A stretch of 7,989 nt of DNA from Actinomycetota bacterium. Its GTDB lineage: Bacteria; Actinomycetota; Actinomycetes; S36-B12; UBA5976. Of the stretch, positions 1 to 5,591 are shown in pieces. The translations under genes and the position numbers were made by a program. Within the stretch, counting starts at the first letter, position 1. Every line of letters starts with the position of its first letter. Below the pieces are notes generated by a model. It was not told the DNA's origin, made no database searches, and saw only the letters and a list, made by a program, of their open reading frames with translations. The stretch is from positions 1 through 7,989 of the forward strand of contig WLEH01000035.1 in the NCBI GenBank assembly GCA_009704345.1, written 5' to 3'.

Positions 1-11
1 CGAAAAGATTA

Positions 12-68
12 TGTCCAGATCTTGTCCAGATCTTGTCCAGATTATGTCGAGATTACGTCCAGATCTTG
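12..68. repeat. 11-bp tandem repeat, five copies
   Basis: Five head-to-tail copies of an 11-bp unit close to TGTCCAGATCT start at 12, 23, 34, 45 and 56, with no change in spacing. Copies 1 and 2 are identical; the others differ by one to three bases. A fragment of the unit (AGATTA) precedes the first copy, so the array may continue left of the window. It runs straight into the 41-bp array, whose units also contain TGTCC, so the two may share an origin. Confidence 0.9.
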
Positions 69-83
69 TTGAACTTTCTGGAA

Positions 84-395
84 ACATCCCGAAAACATCC
101 CCGAAATCCCGGAAACTTCCAAAACTGTCCAGAAAACACCTCTAAAATCTCGGGAACACCAAAAACTGTCCAGAAAACATCTCCAAAATCCTGGAAACAC
201 CAAAAAATGTCCAAAAAACATCCCCGAAATCCTGAAAACGTCAAAAACTGTCCAAAAAACGTCCTCGAAATCCCGGAAACGTCAAAAACTGTCCAAAAAA
301 CGACCCCAAAATCCCAGAAACACCAAAAACTGTCCAAAAAACATCATCAAAATCCCGGAAACACCACCAAAATCCCGGAAAATACCCCCAGAACG
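84..395. repeat. 41-bp degenerate tandem array
   Basis: The (C/A)TGTCC landmark recurs at 125, 166, 207, 248, 289 and 330, exactly 41 bp apart each time. A more diverged copy begins near 84 and a decaying one follows 371. The plus strand is rich in A and C and poor in G. Each unit carries four A-runs, for example at 254-259, 268-270, 277-279 and 284-288, so A-runs occur on average every 10.25 bp, close to a helical turn. Because 41 is not a multiple of three, the unit is read in all three phases, and the plus frame ending at 401 stays open through all of them. I see no internal ATG context that makes it a convincing gene. Confidence 0.9.
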
Positions 396-401
396 CACTA
401 A

Positions 402-433
402 ATATACCATAGTATTATAATACTACGCTATAT
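402..433. terminator. 32-nt imperfect palindrome, putative 3'-end hairpin
   Basis: The core TAGTATTATAATACTA (410-425) is a perfect 16-nt palindrome. The flanks ATATACCA and CGCTATAT extend pairing to 402-433 with two mismatched positions. It starts on the base after the TAA at 399-401 that closes the plus-strand open frame running through the repeats. In mimivirus, transcripts end at such palindromes. It could end a plus-strand transcript from the left, or minus-strand read-through from the 853-2427 gene. The palindrome is plain; its role is inferred. Confidence 0.45.
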
Positions 434-852
434 CCATAGTAAATTGTTCAAAACCCCATAGGAAAATGCGCATTTCCCCATAGGTTTCTATTTTCCTTTT
501 TTCACCCCCGGGAACACCCGTGAAGGTGGCTTAAAGTTTCCACACGAGTTAAGAGATGGATTACAGGGTACTCCCATCCCTACAGTTCAAAAGTGCGAGT
601 AGTCATGTTTTTCCAGTGACGAATTTTCAGTAGTCATGTTTTTCCAGTGATGAATTTTCAGGAAGCTATTTTCAGTAGTCATGTTTTTCCAGTGACGAAT
701 TTTCAGTAGTCATGTTTTTCCAGTGATGAATTTCCAGGAAGTTATTTTCAGTAGTCATGGTCTCTGGCAGTCATGATAAAAAATTTGTGATTTCGAGTAG
801 CATCTATAGAACATACAGAATCGCATACCCATGTATAACATTCATCCTCGCA
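434..852. other. Non-coding spacer with short palindrome and repeats
   Basis: No convincing gene is seen here. At 464-475 the palindrome AAATGCGCATTT is bracketed by two direct copies of CCCCATAGG (454-462 and 476-484). Shorter CCATAG motifs also lie at 408-413 and 434-439. A pyrimidine-rich stretch follows (485-510), then about 90 bp of unique sequence. The 76-bp array occupies 599-759. The last 90 bp before the stop codon at 853 hold no clear hairpin. Confidence 0.6.
599..759. repeat. Two-level tandem repeat (31 + 45 = 76 bp)
   Basis: The motif GTAGTCATG starts at 599, 630, 675, 706 and 751. Spacings alternate 31, 45, 31, 45, so the higher-order unit is 76 bp and occurs twice, followed by a truncated start at 751-759. 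The long 45-bp member is the 31-bp member plus a 14-bp tail beginning GGAAG. Within each 76-bp unit the first member has GTGACG and the second GTGATG, so that difference is conserved between the two units. This shows that the 76-bp block was duplicated as a whole after the 31-bp motif had doubled. It lies about 95 bp beyond the 3' end of the 853-2427 gene. Confidence 0.92.
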
Positions 853-2427
853 TCATCGTCTGGATCTCCGGCCTACTAGTCGTAGATCCGGAACATCTCT
901 GCTATCATTTACTCTAGAATTGTTGAAGATGAACATGTAATGTTCCCCCGGGAATGCGATATCCAGAGGTACAATTTTAGAGCAGCAAACCTGCATGAAC
1001 GCCAGATTAATCTTCTGGTCCGGCGTGTACTCCCGAGAACCTACGAACTCGAGTTCATACCGCGACATGTCACTGATAATCGGCTTATCGTCCGCCGATT
1101 TCCTCTTGCCAGACCAGGGATCAATAAGGTTGAAATCCAGTTGTTTCACCTTGCCATCCGGCGTTCGAAACATGAATTTGACCCCGAGAAATCCCAGAGT
1201 TCCGTAGTGAGTGCTATACGAGTGTATCAATATATTCTGGATATTGCCATACACTCGCAGAGAACGCATGATCGACGCAGTTTTCGTATAGGGAAATCTC
1301 AGGATATCATTCTGGAGATTGCTAGCATCGCCGTATTCCATAAACAGAACATCGACATATCGCTGTAATTTCTCTCGCAACTCCGCGAAGTTTATCACGT
1401 GGAATCGATCTTTCTTCTGTAGAAGTTGGAAGAGGGTCCCCAGGCGACAGTATCGTTTCGTGACAATCATGTTTACTATCGTCTGAAACACCGTGTTATT
1501 CCAGAATGTAATCGTCTCCTCCGTAATTTCACCCTCTAGATGCTGCGGATAGTACCGCTCGATAATCCGGTCAATCATAGGGGACTGTACCGCCACATGT
1601 GACAGGTAGAATTCGCACTGCTCTATCAGGTAGTCATGTTCTATAGGGTAAATCGGTAGTCGTGGCATCTGAAACATGAAATGTGAGTTAACATGTAGAG
1701 CGCCATCGCGATACAAAGGGTTGAGGTAGAACCCGTATGTTTCTTCTAGTAGATCGGAGATGTTGTTGTACCCGCATAGTAGCGCTTCGTTATAGACGGA
1801 TTCGAGTCCAGGGAGGAGGACATAGTCGAATGCGACTCCATGCCATTTCTGGAATTCTTGGAGGTATTTCGTGAATATGGCGACGTCATTAACCTGGATT
1901 ACACCCTGGAGTATTCGAATGAAATTGTCGGATGAGATCTGTCCCGCATAGCGTCGGATGATCATATCCAGGAAAGGTTCCCGGAATATCCTGGATTCTT
2001 CGAACACGGTTCCGGTTTTATCCACCACGTAGTGGCAGGCAAACATGATGTAATTTTCGATGTAAGCTTCCATGTGATCATTGTCAAAATCGACGAAATC
2101 TCCGCCGAGACCAATCTGATGTTCGTCTATCAATCCGATGTCAAGAATATACTCGATCATCTCGAAGTCTTTGAGGGGTCTCACTTCTAAGAGGAGACGA
2201 ACCAGTTGTTCATTGGCGAAGATTCCACCTCTTTCGTAAATCATGCGGAAGAAAGATGGATCGTAATTAAACGCCATCTCGATCGTCTGGCGAATGTTCG
2301 CCGACGTATTTATCCGGTCATTAAACAACTCCAGAGAACGACGATTGCCATTCGATCCCAGACTGCGGTGGAGCTCGGCGTTTAACTCCTCTTGATATAG
2401 ATTGCTATGTACCGAGTATGGATCCAT
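853..2427 (-). CDS. Unrecognised 524-aa protein, probably early-expressed
   Basis: I do not recognise this protein. It is a full-length 524-aa frame starting with ATG (MDPYSVHSN) and ending in TGA, by far the longest frame in its region. The first 350 or so residues look mainly helical, with short leucine- and isoleucine-rich segments spaced in a way that recalls degenerate ankyrin or solenoid proteins, though no canonical repeat is visible. Residues from about 400 on look more beta-rich (LGFLGVKFMFRTPDGKVKQL). The extreme C-terminus is basic (VGRRSRR). No signal peptide or membrane segment is seen. An AAAATTGA element lies 76-83 nt before the ATG, suggesting early transcription. It follows the 2708-3838 gene on the same strand, separated by a repeat array and a palindrome, so it is probably transcribed on its own. 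Long plus-strand frames inside it are shadows. Confidence 0.9.
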   Translation of the reverse strand: MDPYSVHSNLYQEELNAELHRSLGSNGNRRSLELFNDRINTSANIRQTIEMAFNYDPSFFRMIYERGGIFANEQLVRLLLEVRPLKDFEMIEYILDIGLIDEHQIGLGGDFVDFDNDHMEAYIENYIMFACHYVVDKTGTVFEESRIFREPFLDMIIRRYAGQISSDNFIRILQGVIQVNDVAIFTKYLQEFQKWHGVAFDYVLLPGLESVYNEALLCGYNNISDLLEETYGFYLNPLYRDGALHVNSHFMFQMPRLPIYPIEHDYLIEQCEFYLSHVAVQSPMIDRIIERYYPQHLEGEITEETITFWNNTVFQTIVNMIVTKRYCRLGTLFQLLQKKDRFHVINFAELREKLQRYVDVLFMEYGDASNLQNDILRFPYTKTASIMRSLRVYGNIQNILIHSYSTHYGTLGFLGVKFMFRTPDGKVKQLDFNLIDPWSGKRKSADDKPIISDMSRYELEFVGSREYTPDQKINLAFMQVCCSKIVPLDIAFPGEHYMFIFNNSRVNDSRDVPDLRLVGRRSRR

Positions 2428-2502
2428 GATTTAGCTGCGAATTCACGCGTCTGTTACAGTATCACTCCGAACACCTCCACCCTCCTCAAATATTTAGTAT
2501 AA

Positions 2503-2510
2503 TCAATTTT
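2503..2510 (-). promoter_or_regulatory. Mimivirus-type early promoter element AAAATTGA
   Basis: On the minus strand the sequence reads TATAAAAATTGATTATAC. It contains the exact octamer AAAATTGA, 76-83 nt before the ATG at 2427. In mimivirus this octamer marks early genes and usually sits some 50-110 nt from the start codon. Further AT-rich sequence (AAATATTT) lies between it and the gene. It sits directly next to the 28-bp array. Confidence 0.65.
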
Positions 2511-2523
2511 TATATCCTCGCGG

Positions 2524-2636
2524 AAAAAAAGAGGCCACAAGGTGTCCTCATGAAAAAAGAGGCCACAAGGTGTCCTCATGAAAAAAGAGGCCACAAGGTG
2601 TCCTCATGAAAAAAAGAGGCCACGAGGTGTCTTCAT
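2524..2636. repeat. 28-bp tandem repeat, four copies, each with a dyad
   Basis: GAGGCCAC marks copies at 2531, 2559, 2587 and 2616 (spacings 28, 28, 29), each preceded by a run of 6-7 A. The first three units are nearly identical; the fourth carries two substitutions and one extra A. Within each unit GAGG-x-CAC-AAG-GTG-x-CCTC can fold into a small hairpin with one mismatch and a three-base loop. In the fourth copy CCTC is CTTC, which weakens the outer stem. The array lies between the 3' end of the 2708-3838 gene and the promoter of the 853-2427 gene. Confidence 0.92.
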
Positions 2637-2654
2637 GCGAGTGATATCAATCGC

Positions 2655-2676
2655 CATATTATTTATAAATAATGTG
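2655..2676 (-). terminator. Perfect AT palindrome, putative 3'-end hairpin
   Basis: ATTATTTATAAATAAT (2658-2673) is a perfect 16-nt palindrome. The flanks CAT and GTG add two Watson-Crick pairs and one T-G wobble. It lies 32-53 nt past the TAA of the minus-strand gene ending at 2708, where a mimivirus-type 3'-end hairpin would be expected. The dyad is certain; the role is inferred by analogy. Confidence 0.6.
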
Positions 2677-2707
2677 ACGGTGATGTGTGTGTGGGGGGTC
2701 GCGGTAT

Positions 2708-3838
2708 TTAGCCGAGATCGATGGTGCGTCCGCCATTTTCGGTTCTGCGGATGCGTGCGCGCGATTGGGTGGAGACGACGGAGCCACCATCATCATCGGT
2801 GTGAACGGATTTCACTTCTATTTCCTCTGGGGCTTTGGCGGCCATCTGGTTGATACCGCCCATGAAGTCGAAGCCGGAGGGTCCTTTCATTTCGCGACGT
2901 ACTTTGGCGGTGGGTTTGGGTGGTGGTGGTGGATTGAAGGGTTTGCTGGGTGGTGGAGCGGAGAATGCTTCGGCGAATTTGCTGGCGCCGGTGACATCAT
3001 CGCCCATTTTGCGCATGGCGGCTTTGGCGAAATCGCGGGCGAGTTCGGGGTTGCCGCGGAGGACGCTGTCTAGACCGGGTATTTTGGTATTGGCGAACAT
3101 GGTTTTGGTGAGATTGAACATGAATGCGGAGGAACCGAGCTGCATTAGGAGGGTGAGTTCCGGTGGCATTTTCGCGCGTTCCTTGTATTTATCGTGGAGT
3201 TGTTCGAAGACATCGTCGTAATCGGCGAGGTTTTCGTTGACGGACTCGCCCCATCCGTCGAGTCTGATGCCGAATGGATCGAATTTGCCGTTGAGGTATT
3301 CGACACCGGTGACGAAAGACATGAGCATATTTCGCTGGAATTTGATGGAGTTTGTGATCTCTTGGTTGCGACGGAGTTTCTCGTATGTGATGCGCATCTC
3401 ATCGATGTTGCTATTATGATCGTATTTATAGGGGAAAGTTTTGCCTTCTTCATCCCATTTCTTCTCTAGCCGCTCGAACTTATGGAGGAGATCGAGTTTA
3501 TCGGCGAAGATTTCTGCTTCTGTTTTTTTGGGTTCGACGGGTGCGGAGGGTGGTGCGGGTGATTGAGATGCGAATATGCGGGGTGTGCTGGCGAAGCTGA
3601 CGGAGGGTCGGCTGCCATCTTCGACCGTAATTTTGGAGAAACCCTTGTCATCGAAGTCAACTGCCCCGGTTCCAATTTCACCAATATCTTGAATATCTAT
3701 CTTAATTTCATCGCCGGCGCCGTTATCACCGCCATCAGATGCTATGTTGGCGAACATATCGACACCCATTAGAGGATGACTGGATCCACCCACATCATCA
3801 TCTAAATTAATCGATGTTAGAATATCTAGATCTGACAT
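2708..3838 (-). CDS. DUF5767-like conserved giant-virus protein
   Basis: A 376-aa protein from ATG (MSDLDILTSI) to TAA. Residues 1-100 are acidic, glycine/serine-rich and probably disordered. Residues 107-280 form a compact helical core: FADKLDLLHKFERLEKKW, then SIKFQRNMLMSFVTGVEYLN, GKFDPFGIRLDGWGESVNEN, DYDDVFEQLHDKY, MPPELTLLMQLGSSAFMF and an NPELARDFAKAAM segment. I recall this order of motifs from a conserved family in mimivirus relatives, which I believe is DUF5767; its function is unknown and a virion or morphogenesis role is only a guess. Residues 293-310 are proline-rich, and the tail is polar and ends in RTIDLG. The region before the ATG has AT-rich patches (TTAATTTTGAAAG, CATAAAAG) but no AAAATTGA, which would fit later expression. 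Plus-strand frames here are shadows. Confidence 0.92.
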   Translation of the reverse strand: MSDLDILTSINLDDDVGGSSHPLMGVDMFANIASDGGDNGAGDEIKIDIQDIGEIGTGAVDFDDKGFSKITVEDGSRPSVSFASTPRIFASQSPAPPSAPVEPKKTEAEIFADKLDLLHKFERLEKKWDEEGKTFPYKYDHNSNIDEMRITYEKLRRNQEITNSIKFQRNMLMSFVTGVEYLNGKFDPFGIRLDGWGESVNENLADYDDVFEQLHDKYKERAKMPPELTLLMQLGSSAFMFNLTKTMFANTKIPGLDSVLRGNPELARDFAKAAMRKMGDDVTGASKFAEAFSAPPPSKPFNPPPPPKPTAKVRREMKGPSGFDFMGGINQMAAKAPEEIEVKSVHTDDDGGSVVSTQSRARIRRTENGGRTIDLG

Positions 3839-3891
3839 CTTTTATGACCTACTTTCAAAATTAAGCGTCCAGTAATACGCGTGCTTTTACA

Positions 3892-3957
3892 CAGTGATAC
3901 GCGGGTGTCAGCACACCGTGATGGCGGGTGTCAGCACACAGTGATGGCGGGGGTGTC
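3892..3957. repeat. 23/24-bp GC-rich tandem repeat with hairpins
   Basis: Three copies start at 3892, 3916 and 3939, each reading roughly C(A/C)GTGAT, then GCGGGTGTC and AGCACA; the third is cut short. GGTGT-CAGC-ACACC (3904-3917) forms a five-pair hairpin with a four-base loop, and GTGT-CAGC-ACAC repeats it at 3928-3939. The array lies between the 3' end of the resolvase gene (3993) and the start of the DUF5767-like gene (3838), about 36 nt beyond the resolvase stop. Confidence 0.88.
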
Positions 3958-3992
3958 TATATGACCGATTTGTGCCTCTATTGACCTAAATC

Positions 3993-4802
3993 TTAAGTCA
4001 CTCGGCCTAGCCGCGAGTAGTAGATATTCATAAGGAAGGTATCAGCGAGATCATCGGCTTTTTTCTTGGATTGGAGGTATGGTCTCCATTTTTCGGGTGC
4101 GAGTATCCCGGCGATATCAATTGAGGATTGCTTGCGATCTTTATAGGATGAGTGTGCGTAATCGGAGTCGGGTATGAGTTTAGCGGTCTCCAGCTTTTTG
4201 GTGGCATTTAGAAGACGTATATCTACTTCTCGCCCAGGTTTGATGCTATATTCGCTTCTAACGAGAGAGTAGATGAACATCTGGATGGATTTCATGGTTG
4301 GATTCTTGAGCACCGGTTGATTTTCTATAAGAACCGCATCGGCGATAGCCAGTATTTCGGCGAGTGGCGGTGTGTCTATAATGAGGCGATAGACCGCATC
4401 ATGTAGGAATCCGATGTCGTAGTTGCGCCGTGTGTGTTTCTTCTTGACTGTGATGGGAAATAGGTGGACGCAGGTATCACATGCGTATTTGACGGCGTGT
4501 TTCTTGGTGAGTCCGGGTGGGATTGGGTGGCCATGTTTGAGCATGTTTTCGTAGATTTGTTCGTTGGTGTGTTTATCGATCTGTTTTTTCCAGATTACGC
4601 TGTTTTTGGGGAGGTGTCTCCCGCAGAAATGCCCGGATTCTCCTGCTATATATTTCGCGGAGAACTTACATTTAGAGCAGGCGATCGTGGGTGGCGGTGG
4701 GTTGAGATCGGCGATATCCCAGAGGAGAATATCGTGGGTATCGGAATTATATGCGCAATATGCGAGATGATGAATGGCGGGATCGAATGAAACTACGATC
4801 AT
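3993..4802 (-). CDS. Poxvirus A22/RuvC-type Holliday junction resolvase
   Basis: A 269-aa RNase H-fold endonuclease expected to cut four-way junctions in replicated viral DNA. Motif I is VVSFDPAIHHLAYC with the catalytic Asp at 7. Motif II is VLIENQPVLKNPTMKSIQM with Glu160; this is the hallmark of the poxvirus/giant-virus family. Motif III is KKKADDLADTFL, with Asp250/251 and Asp254, so all the acidic residues are present. Between motifs I and II lies an insert with CSKC (42-45) and CGRH (60-63), a likely zinc site, followed by CDTC (108-111) with nearby histidines. I chose the ATG at 4802 because it puts motif I at the very N-terminus as in the family; a GTG five codons upstream also leaves the frame open. 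It is divergent from the 4881 gene across a 78-bp AT-rich spacer. No symbol is assigned because names differ between viruses. Confidence 0.95.
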   Translation of the reverse strand: MIVVSFDPAIHHLAYCAYNSDTHDILLWDIADLNPPPPTIACSKCKFSAKYIAGESGHFCGRHLPKNSVIWKKQIDKHTNEQIYENMLKHGHPIPPGLTKKHAVKYACDTCVHLFPITVKKKHTRRNYDIGFLHDAVYRLIIDTPPLAEILAIADAVLIENQPVLKNPTMKSIQMFIYSLVRSEYSIKPGREVDIRLLNATKKLETAKLIPDSDYAHSSYKDRKQSSIDIAGILAPEKWRPYLQSKKKADDLADTFLMNIYYSRLGRVT

Positions 4803-4820
4803 GTTTAGACGATGCACGGA

Positions 4821-4840
4821 TAAAATATTTAATTCCTATA
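4821..4840. promoter_or_regulatory. AT-rich divergent promoter region
   Basis: TAAAATATTTAATTCCTATA lies in the 78-bp spacer between the divergent starts at 4802 (-) and 4881 (+). It is 19-38 nt before the resolvase ATG and 41-60 nt before the plus-strand ATG. It lacks the AAAATTGA octamer and looks more like the loose AT-rich late promoters of mimivirus relatives. Composition and position are the only support. Confidence 0.35.
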
Positions 4841-4880
4841 GCGATTCGTGGGTGGATTAATTTGTATTTGGCTAGAGTAA

Positions 4881-5204
4881 ATGAAGTTGCCATTATTCTT
4901 TAGTTTTCTGATAGGCTGTGGTATAGGGCATGCGGTCACGCGGATTTGGTACACCGAGTATAAATACGCACCGACGGTGCCAACGCACATCCGTGTCCCG
5001 AAGGACTGCGGTATACTGGGTAATGATTCCAGGATAATTGACATGTATGACGATTATCCTGGGGATGGTTATCCTGGGGATGATTCAGATGCTTTTTGTG
5101 TGGAGAGAGGTGGTTATGTGAGTGTACAGGAGCTTAGTAGTTATATGGAAGCACGGTGCCTGAAGCTCCGTTATTCCGACCATTGCCTAGACCAGACGGA
5201 TTAG
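4881..5204 (+). CDS. Small putative membrane protein, 107 aa
   Basis: An ATG-initiated frame (MKLPLFFSFLIGCGIGHAV) whose first 20 residues are a strong hydrophobic segment, either a signal anchor or an uncleaved membrane helix. Next come a basic/aromatic stretch (TRIWYTEYKY), an acidic linker with a YPGDGYPGDD duplication (residues 59-68) and a C-terminal part with cysteines at 73, 93 and 102. I do not recognise a family, but short single-pass proteins of this kind are common in giant-virus genomes. Support comes from the hydrophobic N-terminus, the divergent spacing from the resolvase and the lack of any better gene in 4803-5133. Against it, the last 71 nt overlap the convergent gene at 5134, and a hairpin sits inside it. 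It is plausible rather than certain. Confidence 0.6.
   Translation: MKLPLFFSFLIGCGIGHAVTRIWYTEYKYAPTVPTHIRVPKDCGILGNDSRIIDMYDDYPGDGYPGDDSDAFCVERGGYVSVQELSSYMEARCLKLRYSDHCLDQTD
5029..5062 (-). terminator. Hairpin past the 3' end of the 5134 gene
   Basis: CCAGGATAAT (5029-5038) and ATTATCCTGG (5053-5062) form a perfect 10-pair inverted repeat around a 14-base loop. It is 72-105 nt beyond the stop of the minus-strand gene ending at 5134. The right arm lies in a 15-bp tandem duplication (TTATCCTGGGGATG at 5054 and 5069), so a second copy of the arm can also pair. It falls inside the plus-strand 107-aa frame. Its role as a 3'-end signal is inferred. Confidence 0.4.
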
Positions 5205-5514
5205 ATTCGGATTTGACGCAGGTGGCGGAGTTACACATGGTGATGAATCGCTCGGGGATTACGGCGCTCTTCTGCCCGGGTGTCACGCGGAATGCGTTGG
5301 CGTCGACAGCGGTGCGACGGATATTTTGCATTATAGTGGTGCCATTATTCTGGAGGAATGCGCGATAGGCGAAATCGGATGTGCGGGTACCGGCTTGTTG
5401 GCGGAGATCGGCTTCGGTGACGCAGTGTTGTCTATAGTCGGTGAAGTTACGGCCATCAGCCATGCGCGCTGGCGAGTTTCCGTACCTATTATTTGCAGAT
5501 TTACCGTGATACAT
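5134..5514 (-). CDS. Conserved MADGRNFTDYR-type giant-virus protein
   Basis: A small soluble protein, 126 aa from the ATG at 5514 (MYHGKSANNRYGNSPARM). The signature MADGRNFTDYRQHC is followed by EADLRQQAGTRTSDFAYRAFLQNNGTTIMQ and a C-terminal part with a CNSATC pair ending in VLPYNY. I recall small proteins with an (A/S)DGRNFTDYRP motif, a YR.FL..N segment and a similar C-terminus across giant viruses; their function is not known to me. The frame extends upstream to an ATG at 5592 that overlaps the TAA of the preceding gene by one base. I prefer 5514 because the 26 extra codons are AT-rich and resemble promoter sequence, and the shorter form puts the signature near the N-terminus as I remember for relatives. 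The 3' end overlaps the convergent 107-aa frame by 71 nt. Confidence 0.88.
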   Translation of the reverse strand: MYHGKSANNRYGNSPARMADGRNFTDYRQHCVTEADLRQQAGTRTSDFAYRAFLQNNGTTIMQNIRRTAVDANAFRVTPGQKSAVIPERFITMCNSATCVKSESNPSGLGNGRNNGASGTVLPYNY

Positions 5515-5535
5515 ATTTTGTATATCGAGAGACAA

Positions 5536-5578
5536 TAATGAGTTGATTGATATTAACATCATTTTAACACTATATATC
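5536..5578 (-). promoter_or_regulatory. AT-rich late-type promoter candidate
   Basis: On the minus strand CGATATATAGTGTTAAAATG and the AT-rich sequence after it lie 22-64 nt before the preferred ATG at 5514. The composition differs sharply from the coding sequence on both sides. If the upstream ATG at 5592 is used instead, this stretch would be coding and the promoter would have to lie inside the previous gene. Confidence 0.35.
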
Positions 5579-5591
5579 GATCGCGTGTCCA

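Noticed and set aside
53..337. Minus-strand 94-aa aromatic-rich frame
   Set aside because: It is the complement of the 41-bp array. The F/W/G-rich composition follows from the repeat, with no independent coding signal.
33..401. Plus-strand 122-aa frame as a stand-alone gene
   Set aside because: Its first codon is TTG, it lies wholly in tandem repeats read in shifting phases, and no internal ATG gives a sensible product. It is kept only as a possible gene tail in the findings.
485..598. Possible tRNA or structured RNA between the arrays
   Set aside because: No acceptor-stem pairing, anticodon arm or TPsiC-like GGTTCGA motif could be fitted.
599..759. CRISPR-like array
   Set aside because: The repeats are contiguous or separated by an identical 14-bp tail rather than unique spacers, and there are no cas genes.
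940..1368. 142-aa plus-strand frame
   Set aside because: It is antisense to the well-supported 524-aa gene, has no domain and no promoter.
2578..3073. Plus-strand 91-aa and 128-aa frames rich in G, W and H
   Set aside because: They start in the 28-bp array or lie antisense to the DUF5767-like gene; the GGFGWWWWIEGF run is the complement of its proline-rich stretch.
4464..4790. 108-aa plus-strand frame
   Set aside because: It is a shadow of the resolvase, which has complete catalytic motifs on the other strand.
4829..5044. 71-aa minus-strand frame
   Set aside because: It lies antisense to the 107-aa membrane-protein frame, lacks a hydrophobic or conserved feature, and ends in the divergent promoter.
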